The notes under the pieces are model-generated. The model had not been told where the DNA came from. It saw nothing but the letters and a program-made list of their open reading frames with translations, and made no database searches. The position numbers were made by a program, and so were the translations under genes. Below are positions 1 to 7,966 of a stretch of DNA of 64,000 nt, in pieces (position 1 is the stretch's first letter; every line of letters begins with the position of its first letter). Source of the DNA: Ancylomarina sp. DW003 (lineage in GTDB: Bacteria > Bacteroidota > Bacteroidia > Bacteroidales > Marinifilaceae); the NCBI RefSeq assembly GCF_029029505.1, contig NZ_JAKJSD010000003.1:186001-250000 (forward strand), written 5' to 3'.

Positions 1-166
1 GCTTGTTATAAGTTTAATATATTGTTAGATTTACATTAAAGTAAAACGAGTTGTGCAACAGCCACAAAAGCTAAATATTATGGGTGCTTGATGGGTTAAG
101 CATGTTGAGATTCTAAAAAACTCAGTAAGCCCCTTGGGCTTCATTAAAAAAACATATGCGAAAGTG

Positions 167-961
167 ATGACATATATATTAAGGATTCTATTGTTTGTAA
201 CCTTAACAATATTGACTCAGATTGGAGGGGTAATTTATTTGTTATCACTGCTATTGGCTAAAAGAATTCAATATCGTTTTAAACTGAAGAAGGCAATAAC
301 CTTTGTTGTGCTTTATACAATTACAACGCTATTGATTATCCCTAGCATAGCTCCAATATTTGGTCGTATAAAAATTCAAAATACGGAGAGTATCAAACCA
401 ACGAATTATTGGACTGTGATTTTGAATCGAAATTATGTCGTACCAGAATTAAATGAATTCTTAAAATTAGTGGCTGATGATTTACAAACAAGTGAATCGT
501 CCGTAGAATTAAGATACTTAGATGCTAATTTTCCTTTTATAGATAAATTCCCATTACTTCCACATTTGAGTCATAATGATGGTAAGAAAATAGATTTTAG
601 CTTTGTGTATGAAAGTAAGAATGGTGAAATAACCAATTTAAAGAAATCGAGAAGTGGTTACGGGATTTTTGCAGAACCAAGGCCTTCAGAATTTAATCAA
701 GCAGAATATTGTTTAGAGAAAGGATATTTCCAATATGACTATCCGAAATATTTAAGTTTGGGTGAGATAAATGATAGTTTAATATTTTCGGAGAAAGGAA
801 CAAAGCAACTTGTAATAAGCATATTGAAACAAAAAAACTTGGGTAAGTTATTTATTGAGCCGCATTTGAAAAATAGAATGAAACTGACAGATAAACGAAT
901 TCGATTTCATGGTTGTGGTTCAGTACGTCATGATGATCATATTCACATGCAACTGAAATAA
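167..961 (+). CDS. Membrane-anchored LAS-type (M15/M74-like) metallopeptidase homologue
   Basis: The protein has 264 residues if started at the ATG at 167; a TTG at 134 in the same frame would add 11 residues. Two hydrophobic segments near the N-terminus (about residues 3-32 and 43-62) suggest a membrane anchor, and the rest would lie outside the cytoplasm. The C-terminal part carries the signature of LAS metallopeptidases: SHNDGKKID, which is H-x6-D (His136, Asp143), and HDDHIH near the end (His258-x-His260). These enzymes bind zinc through these residues and cleave peptidoglycan cross-links or D-Ala peptides. The fold call is inferred from the motifs; the substrate is unknown. No operon partner is visible. 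Confidence 0.6.
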   Translation: MTYILRILLFVTLTILTQIGGVIYLLSLLLAKRIQYRFKLKKAITFVVLYTITTLLIIPSIAPIFGRIKIQNTESIKPTNYWTVILNRNYVVPELNEFLKLVADDLQTSESSVELRYLDANFPFIDKFPLLPHLSHNDGKKIDFSFVYESKNGEITNLKKSRSGYGIFAEPRPSEFNQAEYCLEKGYFQYDYPKYLSLGEINDSLIFSEKGTKQLVISILKQKNLGKLFIEPHLKNRMKLTDKRIRFHGCGSVRHDDHIHMQLK

Positions 962-1080
962 ACAGTAGACCCCCAGTCACCGCAGGAATCTTCTCATGTG
1001 GGAAATAATACTGTAAGCTTAGCTCCGCATGCCTCCATTTCCATTCGATAATATGATCAAAGAAAGTAGGGGGTACTAAA

Positions 1081-1153
1081 AAGCCCTCACCAAATAAATG
1101 ATGAAGGCTTAACTTAAACGCACAGGTGGAAGCCAAGTGCGAGAAAGATCTTT
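1081..1153 (-). ncRNA. Structured element, copy 1 (3' of satP)
   Basis: This element matches positions 7081-7153 with identical spacing. On the minus strand it reads: palindrome aaagatcttt, a hairpin with a conserved 13-nt loop (arms 1119-1123 and 1137-1141), then a second hairpin (1081-1089 with 1102-1110) followed by U residues, like an intrinsic terminator. It begins 7 nt beyond the satP stop codon, so it lies in the 3' end of the satP mRNA and probably terminates it. Arm sequences differ from copy 2 while pairing is kept, which suggests selection on RNA structure. Confidence 0.55.
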
Positions 1154-1159
1154 ATATTA

Positions 1160-1738
1160 TTACTTCAAAGGAAGTATTTGTCTACCATAAACAGATTCGA
1201 AAAGCTGTGCCATTGCAATATAGATTGCAATTGAGCCACAAATTACACCTTCGATACCTGCAATTGTATGAATCATGTGACTACCTGTAAAGTTCGCTGC
1301 AGCTAATAAAGCAAATAACAGAACAACCGATCCGAAAAGAATCGTCATGGCTCTACCTAACTTAAGAGTTACTACAAAGAAACCTAAAGAAAGAATACCC
1401 CAAACAGTTAGGAAATATCCCATTGAAACAGATGTAGGAGCAGTCCCTAAGCCCATTTTTGGTAATGTCAACAGAGCAACCAAAATTAGCCAAAAGCTAC
1501 CGTAAGATGTGAAAGCCATAGTGCCAAAGATGTTATTCTTTTTCCATTCCATAGTTCCCACAATAATTTGTGTGATTCCTCCAAAAAAGATTCCCATTGC
1601 AAGAATCATAGTATCCATTCCAAATAAACCTGCATTGTGTAGGTTTAATAAAACGGTTGAAAGTCCAAATCCACATAGTCCTAATGGTCCGGGATTGGCT
1701 GTTGTGTCTTTCTGAATAATGAATTGAGTGTTTTCCAT
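1160..1738 (-). CDS. satP: Acetate/succinate transporter, GPR1/FUN34/SatP family
   Basis: This 192-residue integral membrane protein has six predicted hydrophobic helices, the family's usual size. The N-terminus carries NPGPLGLCGFGLSTVLLNLH, a clear version of the family's NPAPLGL signature. Family members take up or release acetate, and in E. coli succinate, by proton symport across the inner membrane. That fits a fermenting organism that handles short-chain acids. A consensus Bacteroidota promoter lies 29-58 nt upstream, and a structured terminator-like element (1081-1153) follows immediately. It is a single-gene transcription unit on the minus strand. The family call is firm; the substrate preference and direction are inferred. 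Confidence 0.9.
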   Translation of the reverse strand: MENTQFIIQKDTTANPGPLGLCGFGLSTVLLNLHNAGLFGMDTMILAMGIFFGGITQIIVGTMEWKKNNIFGTMAFTSYGSFWLILVALLTLPKMGLGTAPTSVSMGYFLTVWGILSLGFFVVTLKLGRAMTILFGSVVLLFALLAAANFTGSHMIHTIAGIEGVICGSIAIYIAMAQLFESVYGRQILPLK

Positions 1739-1766
1739 TTTTAATATTTGTTGTAAAAAGCAGCCG

Positions 1767-1796
1767 CAAAAGTATTCTTTTTATTACAGATAGCAA
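1767..1796 (-). promoter_or_regulatory. Promoter of satP
   Basis: On the minus strand TTG (1794-1796), 19 nt, then TACTTTTG (1767-1774): this matches the Bacteroidota primary-sigma consensus TTG-N19-TAnnTTTG. The predicted start site is about 1760, roughly 20 nt before the satP ATG. Confidence 0.65.
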
Positions 1797-2063
1797 CAGT
1801 AGTTGATGGATTATTATGAATTGCAAACGTATTACTGATGATAATGTTAGCTTATAGGTTTTTGTCTATTTTTAATTGCATTAATAATCAGCTTGATGGA
1901 TAATAGAAGTTCTGATATGTAGAGTTGATATAAATAGGTTGAATATGTGATGATGCTGTGTAATTGAAGATCACTGGTAAAAGTTGGATGTGATTGCATA
2001 GTTCTATTGGATAGGTAATTAGATTCAATTTTTTGACTTGATCCCTTACAAGTATTATAGCAT

Positions 2064-2099
2064 AAAAAAAGCATCAAAGTTTTGCAGTTTTGATGCTTT
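2064..2099 (-). terminator. Intrinsic terminator (minus strand) of an unidentified transcript
   Basis: An 11-bp perfect stem (2068-2078 with 2089-2099) is followed on the minus strand by seven U residues. No credible gene lies upstream on that strand between here and 3047, so it may end a small untranslated RNA; no consensus promoter was found for it. Confidence 0.5.
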
Positions 2100-3047
2100 A
2101 AAGCGGAGAGAAGAAGTTTACTAAGTCTATGTAAATAGGTTTGATTTGTTGTCGTTTGCATTAGTGTGATTAGTTGTATTCACTTGATAATTCACTAACA
2201 GATAGGGTGTTGAAATTCTATTCAAATTAGTACGACTAGCTTTTGGTAATATCATCGAACTTCAATTGAAACATCAATCGTAGAAGTGATTTTACTTATG
2301 ATATCATCTTTCCTTCACCCGCGAAAAAATATGATTGTATTTATTATTAAATAAAGAAAAAAATCCTTATATATGTAATGCCTTATAAAGAATTGGACTA
2401 ACTTACTCCCTGTGCTCTAAATCTTCTTTTTCGCTAGCCATAATCAGTCATTTTTTTTAATCAAGATGTTAAATTATTCGCTTCATCCTTATAAGCTAAT
2501 GGACACACTGGAATGATTTTTAGATGTATTAGGAATCAAACTTTTGTATTTTGATAATAATAAGTAATTATATCCATTAATAGTTGGTTTGGTGATTATT
2601 AGTTGCTATTTGAATTAAACATTATAAGGAGAATTGTTAATATGTTTGTTTTCCCTGATAAAAAATGATATTGAAAAACTTCCACAATGGGTGTTTTCAC
2701 CCACATGCTATATGTTGTATAGTATTTCTTATAAAATTTTGATCCAATATGGCAGTAGTCATCTATTGCAACTTAATTGCCTGAAAGATAAGGTGATGTA
2801 TATGTGCGAATGGCGACGTGAGTTGATATACAAACGTTTACGGACATGAAGTGGTGTTTTAAAACAGTTTCTTATCTAGAATGAAAGTATTTATATTCGG
2901 CAGCCAATAATGAAATAATTCTTTAAACCAGATTGGAAATCTAAACAACCAGGTTTTAAATATTTAGGATTAAAATTGAATAGCAATTGAAGTAAACTAG
3001 AAATTCCTTGAGATTTTCTTAGCAAATGACTTGAAAAAAAATATAAA
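2100..3047. other. Gene-poor AT-rich stretch
   Basis: About 950 bases upstream of mmdA hold no ORF with recognisable protein features on either strand. The longest plus-strand frame (71 codons, 2634-2849) has no family resemblance and unremarkable composition. The terminal part must contain the mmdA promoter, but no exact TAnnTTTG box is visible there. Confidence 0.5.
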
Positions 3048-4604
3048 ATGAAGGTATCTGAAAAGTTAGATCTCTTAAAGAAAAAAAGAGAAGAAGTTAA
3101 AAAGATGGGTGGAGAAGCTCGTGTTGCCAAACAGCATGACAAAGGTAAGCTTTCCGCACGTGAGAGAATAGACCTACTTTTTGATGAAGGAAGTTTTAGA
3201 GAGTTGGATATGTTTGTGGAACACCGTTGTACAAACTTTGGCTTTGAAAAAACTGAGATTCCAGCTGATGGTGTTATCATCGGTCATGGTTTAGTCAATG
3301 GACGCACAGTATTTGCTTACTCTCAGGATTTTACTTCCCGTGGAGGATCTTTAGGAGAAATGCATGCTGCAAAAATCTGTAAAGTAATGGATTTGGCTGT
3401 AAGTGCCGGAGCTCCTATTGTTGGACTTAACGATTCAGGTGGAGCTCGTGTAGAAGAAGGTGTTGATGCATTGAAAGGTTATGGTGAAATATTTATGCGT
3501 AACTCAAGAGCATCAGGGGTAATTCCACAGATTTCTGCAATTATGGGCCCTTGTGCCGGTGGTGCAGTATATTCTCCAGCTATGACTGACTTTGTTTACA
3601 TGGTTAAGAAACAGAGTCATATGTTTATTACATCTCCTTATGTAATTAAAACAGTAACAGGTGAAGAAACGACTTTTGAAGAACTGGGTGGAGCTATGGC
3701 TCACAATGCCAAAAGTGGTAACGCTCACTTCGCTTGCGATTCAGATGAAGATACAATTGAAGAAATTCGCGATTTATTAAGCTATTTGCCAAATAACAAC
3801 CTGGAGGAAACGCCTCAGTTGCCTATGGGTGACGATCCTGAGCGTGATTGCTCGGAATTGGATACAATGATTCCTGATGATGCAAAAACACCTTACGACA
3901 TGAAGGGTGTTATTGAATCGGTGCTTGATCAGGGTGAATTCTACGAAGTGCATGAACACTATGCTGAGAATGCCATTATCGGTTTTGGTCGATTAGATAA
4001 TCAATCGGTAGGTATTATCGCTAACCAACCAATGATTCAAGCTGGTTGTTTAGATATTGATGCTTCTGATAAAATTTCTCGTTTCGTTCGTACTTGTGAT
4101 GCTTTTAATATTCCAATGATCACATTCGTTGATGTTCCGGGATACCTTCCGGGAGTTCAGCAAGAGCTAGGTGGTATTATCCGCCACGGAGCGAAATTAT
4201 TATGGAGTTATGCCGAGGCTACTGTGCCTAAGTTTACTGTTGTAACACGTAAAGATTACGGTGGAGCTTATTTGGCAATGTGTTCTAAGCCATTGGGAGC
4301 TGATATGGTATTTGCATGGCCAACTGCCGAAATTGCGGTAATGGGTGCTAAGGGTGCGGTAGAGGTTATCTCTTCTTATAAAAAAGAAATTGCTGCTGCT
4401 GATGATAAGCAAGCTAAAACTGATGAGAAAATTAAGGAATACGAAGAAGCATTTAACGTTCCTTATTTGGCAGCACAGCGTGGCTATATCGATGATGTAA
4501 TTCTTCCTAGCGAAACTCGAGCTCGTTTGATTGATGCATTGAATGCAATGAAAACAAAAGCAGAAGTATTACCAGCTAAGAAACACGGAAATATTCCATT
4601 GTAA
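3048..4604 (+). CDS. mmdA: Acyl-CoA carboxyltransferase subunit (methylmalonyl-CoA decarboxylase alpha / propionyl-CoA carboxylase beta)
   Basis: This 518-residue protein is a full-length crotonase-fold carboxyltransferase of the MmdA/PccB/transcarboxylase-12S family. The N-terminus (KGKLSARERIDLLFDEGSF) and the two oxyanion-hole regions, GGARVEEGVDALKGYGEIF and the later GGAYLAMCSKPLGADMVFAW, are typical. It moves a carboxyl group between biotin and propionyl-CoA/methylmalonyl-CoA in the cytoplasm. It is the first gene of a three-gene operon with a 62-aa subunit and a 5S/OadA-type protein carrying the biotin domain. No sodium-pumping beta subunit (MmdB/OadB) is encoded nearby, so a soluble transcarboxylase is more likely than a membrane pump. 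The promoter was not identified. Confidence 0.9.
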   Translation: MKVSEKLDLLKKKREEVKKMGGEARVAKQHDKGKLSARERIDLLFDEGSFRELDMFVEHRCTNFGFEKTEIPADGVIIGHGLVNGRTVFAYSQDFTSRGGSLGEMHAAKICKVMDLAVSAGAPIVGLNDSGGARVEEGVDALKGYGEIFMRNSRASGVIPQISAIMGPCAGGAVYSPAMTDFVYMVKKQSHMFITSPYVIKTVTGEETTFEELGGAMAHNAKSGNAHFACDSDEDTIEEIRDLLSYLPNNNLEETPQLPMGDDPERDCSELDTMIPDDAKTPYDMKGVIESVLDQGEFYEVHEHYAENAIIGFGRLDNQSVGIIANQPMIQAGCLDIDASDKISRFVRTCDAFNIPMITFVDVPGYLPGVQQELGGIIRHGAKLLWSYAEATVPKFTVVTRKDYGGAYLAMCSKPLGADMVFAWPTAEIAVMGAKGAVEVISSYKKEIAAADDKQAKTDEKIKEYEEAFNVPYLAAQRGYIDDVILPSETRARLIDALNAMKTKAEVLPAKKHGNIPL

Positions 4605-4643
4605 GAAAGACTTTTAATAAATTAATTATTAAGACCAATAATT

Positions 4644-4832
4644 ATGACACGAGAAGAAAAGATTAAAAAAGCAGCAGCTATAGCAGTTGCTCACTATATA
4701 GAACAAGAGAAAGCTGAAGCGTTAAAAGTTGAAGAATCAATAAATGGTTCCTGGTCACGTGCTGGCGTCAAAATGATGATGGCTAAACGTAAGATTGCAC
4801 AGCTTCGCGGTCGAAGTCTACGAAGTGCATAA
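4644..4832 (+). CDS. Small subunit of the carboxyltransferase complex (MmdE / OadG C-terminus-like)
   Basis: This 62-residue soluble, highly charged protein lies 39 bp after mmdA and 54 bp before the 5S/OadA gene. It contains an alanine-rich helix (AAAIAVAHYIEQ) followed by SWSRAGVKMMMAKRKI. That layout, Ala-rich helix then W..AG..M..R, resembles the C-terminal part of decarboxylase delta/epsilon subunits (MmdD/MmdE, OadG), which hold the complex together. It has no transmembrane helix, unlike full OadG or MmdD. The assignment rests on position and this short resemblance, so treat it as probable. Confidence 0.6.
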   Translation: MTREEKIKKAAAIAVAHYIEQEKAEALKVEESINGSWSRAGVKMMMAKRKIAQLRGRSLRSA

Positions 4833-4886
4833 TTCTATTTTCCTGTTAATTAGGAAAAGTATTAATCAACAAAAAAAATAAAAAAG

Positions 4887-6791
4887 ATGATATACGATAA
4901 ACACGGGGTCTTACAAATGACCGAGCTTAACTTTGACAAAGATCGTCCGAAAGCTGAAAATCCAATCAAGATTAATGATGTAAGTTTACGTGATGGACAC
5001 CAATCGTTGTTCGCTACTCGTGGACGTACAGAAGATATGTTGCCTGTAGCAGAAATGATTGACGAAGCAGGATATCATTCTGTTGAAACATGGGGTGGTG
5101 CAACTTTTGATACCATGCACCGTTTCTTGGGTGAAGATCCATGGGAGCGTTTAAGAGTATTGAAAAAGCATATGCCTAAAACGCCATTCTCAATGCTTCT
5201 TCGTGGACAGAATGTGGTAGGATACCGTAATTATGCTGATGATGTGGTTCAGTCTTTTGTTCAGCGATCAATCGATAATGGTATGGATATCTTCCGTTGT
5301 TTCGATGCGTTGAATGATTTCAGAAACTTTGAAACTGCGGCAAAAGTAATTAAGGATAACAAAAAACATCTTCAAGGTGTGGTGTGTTATACTTTGAACC
5401 AGCCTCGTTTAGGTGGTGAAGTATACAATATGGAATACTACATCAACAAAGTGAAAGATCTTTTAAGTTTTGGTGTAGATTCTATCTGTATCAAAGATAT
5501 GGCCGGATTGATTGCTCCTTATGATATTTACAATTTGGTGCGCGAAATCAAGACATTTACGGATACACCAATTAACTTGCATACTCACTTTACTTCAGGT
5601 ATGGGTGACTTGGCTATTTTTAAAGCGATTGAAGCTGGTGTAGATATCGTTGATACTTGTATCGGACCTTATGCATACCGTACTTCTCACGCAGCTGTTG
5701 AGCCATTGATCATGTCTCTATTGGGAACAAACCGCGATTCAGGAATGGACATTAATAAAATTAATGCTATTGCTGGTGAAATGGAGAAATACATTCCTAA
5801 ATACAAACACTTAGATAATAATCCTAAGTATGCGACTACGGATATCAATGTCTTATTGCACCAAACTCCGGGAGGAATGCTTTCTAACTTGGTAAATCAG
5901 TTGAAAGCAATGGATGCATTAGATAAATTACCGGAAGTGTATCGTTTACTTCCTAAAGTACGTAAGCAGCTTGGTAACATTCCATTGGTTACGCCTACAT
6001 CTCAAATTGTTGGTGTACAAACAGTAAACAATGTATTGTTTGATTCTTACGAAGGAGAGTATGCTCAAATTACCAAAGAGGTAAAAGACCTTTGCTTTGG
6101 ATTGTATGGTAAAACGACTCATCCAATTGATCCTGAAGTTCAAAAGAAAGCTTTGAAGGATTATCCTCGTGGTGAAGAGCCTATTACAGCTCGTCCGGGA
6201 TCTATTCTTGAGCCGGAAATGGAAGATGTTAAAGCTGAATTCAGTGATCTTGCTAAGGATATCGATGACGAAGTTTTATGCGCACTTTATCCTATAACGG
6301 GAAAACGCTTCTTAAAGTGGAAGTATGGTTTGGAAGAAGTACCGGCAGATGTCAAAGCTAAAACAATGGCAGAGGTTGAAAAAGAAGAGGAGCTTGTAAG
6401 AAAAGCCCTTTCCGGAGAGTTAACTTCAAAAGGAAAAGGTAACGGTCGTGAGCTTGAAGTTACTGTTGACGGTGAAACCTTTACGGTAGAAATAAATGAT
6501 CCAAACGGTCCTGCTACGCCTCAATTTAAAGGACGTAAGAAAAAGGAGTCTGCTAACGATGAAATGGCTACAGGAAGCGTTGTTGCTCCAATCCCAGGTA
6601 TGATTGTGGAGTGCAAAGTAAAAGTTGGTGACGAAGTAAAAGTAGGAGATGCATTAGTCGTACTTGAAGCAATGAAGATGATGAATAATCTTGATGCTAA
6701 AGCAGCAGGTACTGTAAAAGAGATTAAATGTGAGACTGGCGATTCTGTTGCTAAAGGCGATTTGCTTTTAGTAATTGAGCCAAAAGCCTAA
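4887..6791 (+). CDS. oadA: Oxaloacetate decarboxylase alpha / transcarboxylase 5S-type subunit fused to a biotinyl domain
   Basis: This 634-residue protein (624 if started at the internal ATG at 4917) has a pyruvate carboxyltransferase TIM barrel beginning at NDVSLRDGHQSLFATRGRT and containing the metal-ligand segment NLHTHFTSGMGDLA. A conserved carboxylase domain follows, then a C-terminal biotinyl domain with EAMKMM, where Lys597 should carry biotin. It transfers a carboxyl group between biotin and pyruvate/oxaloacetate. Co-transcription with mmdA matches the 12S + 5S + 1.3S parts of propionibacterial methylmalonyl-CoA:pyruvate transcarboxylase, with 5S and 1.3S fused. An alternative is pyruvate carboxylase subunit B or an OadA partner of a remote beta subunit. 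A strong terminator follows. Confidence 0.88.
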   Translation: MIYDKHGVLQMTELNFDKDRPKAENPIKINDVSLRDGHQSLFATRGRTEDMLPVAEMIDEAGYHSVETWGGATFDTMHRFLGEDPWERLRVLKKHMPKTPFSMLLRGQNVVGYRNYADDVVQSFVQRSIDNGMDIFRCFDALNDFRNFETAAKVIKDNKKHLQGVVCYTLNQPRLGGEVYNMEYYINKVKDLLSFGVDSICIKDMAGLIAPYDIYNLVREIKTFTDTPINLHTHFTSGMGDLAIFKAIEAGVDIVDTCIGPYAYRTSHAAVEPLIMSLLGTNRDSGMDINKINAIAGEMEKYIPKYKHLDNNPKYATTDINVLLHQTPGGMLSNLVNQLKAMDALDKLPEVYRLLPKVRKQLGNIPLVTPTSQIVGVQTVNNVLFDSYEGEYAQITKEVKDLCFGLYGKTTHPIDPEVQKKALKDYPRGEEPITARPGSILEPEMEDVKAEFSDLAKDIDDEVLCALYPITGKRFLKWKYGLEEVPADVKAKTMAEVEKEEELVRKALSGELTSKGKGNGRELEVTVDGETFTVEINDPNGPATPQFKGRKKKESANDEMATGSVVAPIPGMIVECKVKVGDEVKVGDALVVLEAMKMMNNLDAKAAGTVKEIKCETGDSVAKGDLLLVIEPKA

Positions 6792-6818
6792 TGACTATTT
6801 AATAATTGAGTGTTAATT

Positions 6819-6852
6819 ACCCCCTGAATTTATCCTCAGGGGGTATTTTTTT
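6819..6852 (+). terminator. Intrinsic terminator of the mmdA-oadA operon
   Basis: A nine-bp GC-rich perfect stem (6819-6827 with 6836-6844) is followed by ATTTTTTT. Confidence 0.85.
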
Positions 6853-6895
6853 GCTTTATTTTAATTTCTCAGATATATACCAAACTTAGTTTATA

Positions 6896-7058
6896 ATACC
6901 AATTTAATTTCAAAATCATCTTTAAATAAGATGAAATAATTTTTAGCTATATCGAGGCAAAAAAGTAAAAGATAGCCGAGTTACCTTGCATCTTTTTTAA
7001 CGAAGATATAGGTAAAAAGAAACATTTTATAAGATAGGTTTTGATTTTAATTTGGTAT
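6896..7058. repeat. MITE-like element with terminal inverted repeats
   Basis: A 163-bp non-coding segment starts with ATACCAATTTAATTTCAAAA and ends with the near-complement (TTTTGATTTTAATTTGGTAT). The similarity continues inwards (TATATCGAGGC... against ...AACGAAGATATA), so the whole element could fold as a long imperfect hairpin. There is no ORF. This is the architecture of a non-autonomous transposable element. Only one copy occurs in this window, so repetition in the genome is inferred. Confidence 0.45.
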
Positions 7059-7080
7059 AAATGTTTAAACACAAACAAAA

Positions 7081-7153
7081 AACCCTTACCAAATAAATGA
7101 TAAGGGTTTAGCTTAGCTCACACAGGTGGAAGCCAAGTGTGAGAAAGATCTTT
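7081..7153 (-). ncRNA. Structured element, copy 2 (candidate small RNA)
   Basis: This is the same architecture as 1081-1153. On the minus strand it has palindrome aaagatcttt, a seven-bp hairpin (7117-7123 with 7137-7143) with a conserved 13-nt loop, then an eight-bp terminator stem (7081-7088 with 7101-7108) followed by a U tract. A promoter-like pair TTG-N18-TATTTTTG lies at 7240-7268 on the same strand, so a transcript of about 160 nt (roughly 7233 to 7075) is predicted without any ORF. Base changes between copies preserve pairing in both hairpins. Confidence 0.55.
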
Positions 7154-7239
7154 ATATCTGAATCTTGTTTAAAAGATTGATTTGATCAATTCTTAATTTG
7201 AAAAGAAATAGAGATATTCTATTGTTTCAAAGCGATGGC

Positions 7240-7268
7240 AAAAATATAGTATTTATTAGATAAAGCAA
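7240..7268 (-). promoter_or_regulatory. Candidate promoter of the small RNA at 7081-7153
   Basis: On the minus strand TTG (7266-7268), 18 nt, TATTTTTG (7240-7247). It lies between the gene ending at 7371 and the structured element, and would drive only that element. Confidence 0.45.
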
Positions 7269-7370
7269 GGCTTTGCGATACTTTTATTTAAAATAATTTA
7301 TTGCTATCTACTAATAGATTCTTATTCAAACATCTATGTGTGTTTAAAAGAAGATGAATAAAAATTGAGA

Positions 7371-7811
7371 TTAACAGGACCTTGCATTTTCTCTTAAGTT
7401 GTTTAAACAGGACTCCGCATCTTTTAATTCCATGGGTGCTCCCAACCAAAATAATGCCGCATCTACTGAGCTAAATATTTTCATCGTTTGGGCCAATCGT
7501 ATTTTAAACATATTTAAAAAAGTAAAAAATACAACATGGCGGGGTTTGCTTGTAACCACCGCTAATTTGCGTTCGCCGGAAATACCTTTGTGCGAATTTG
7601 CGAACTCAATATAGGCTTTAACGTCATTTCTGACAGCGTTAATTGTGGTTTTTCTAATATCAACAAGCAGGTCGTAGTTAGGAGAGTAATCTGCATCAGA
7701 AGATTCATTTAGTTTAAAGGCTTTTACATCTTCAAGATTACCCATTCCTTCGTGATACTCAATAATGAATCTTTTTTCCTGAAAAATTTTATAGCTACTT
7801 GCAAATTTCAT
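7371..7811 (-). CDS. Hypothetical cytoplasmic protein, STAS/SpoIIAA-like
   Basis: This is a 146-residue soluble protein with no signal peptide or membrane segment. The order of elements (YDLLVDIRKTT, then KLAVVTSKPRHVVFFTF, then a C-terminal MKIFSSVDAALFWLGAP) resembles small STAS/SpoIIAA-like proteins of Bacteroidota, where the last motif reads 'iF.s.eeAl.WL'. No function can be assigned from sequence. It stands alone on the minus strand, with no obvious partner between the small RNA element and the phosphofructokinase gene. Confidence 0.6.
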   Translation of the reverse strand: MKFASSYKIFQEKRFIIEYHEGMGNLEDVKAFKLNESSDADYSPNYDLLVDIRKTTINAVRNDVKAYIEFANSHKGISGERKLAVVTSKPRHVVFFTFLNMFKIRLAQTMKIFSSVDAALFWLGAPMELKDAESCLNNLRENARSC

Positions 7812-7904
7812 CTTTCTGATTTTAAGTCGATTCCTTTGGTAGTATTAATTTAAGTAAAATATTCTGAATTAAAATTGTTTATCAAAAAAAATACTTTGAA
7901 TCAT

Positions 7905-7942
7905 TAAAAAAAGAAAACCCACCTCAGAAATTGAGATGGGTT
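7905..7942 (-). terminator. Terminator of the PPi-phosphofructokinase gene
   Basis: An 11-nt arm pair (7916-7926 with 7932-7942, one mismatch) is followed on the minus strand by a U-rich tract. Confidence 0.8.
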
Positions 7943-7966
7943 GAGATAAAATTGAGAGAGAATAAT

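Noticed and set aside
852-1136. 94-codon minus-strand ORF overlapping the end of the LAS peptidase gene and the structured element
   Set aside because: It runs antisense through a well-supported gene and the hairpin element, and has no domain features.
1847-2161. 104-codon minus-strand ORF
   Set aside because: It contains the intrinsic terminator at 2064-2099 inside the frame, and its composition is low-complexity without family resemblance.
2634-2849. 71-codon plus-strand ORF
   Set aside because: No recognisable motif and chance-like composition in AT-rich DNA; kept only as part of the gene-poor stretch.
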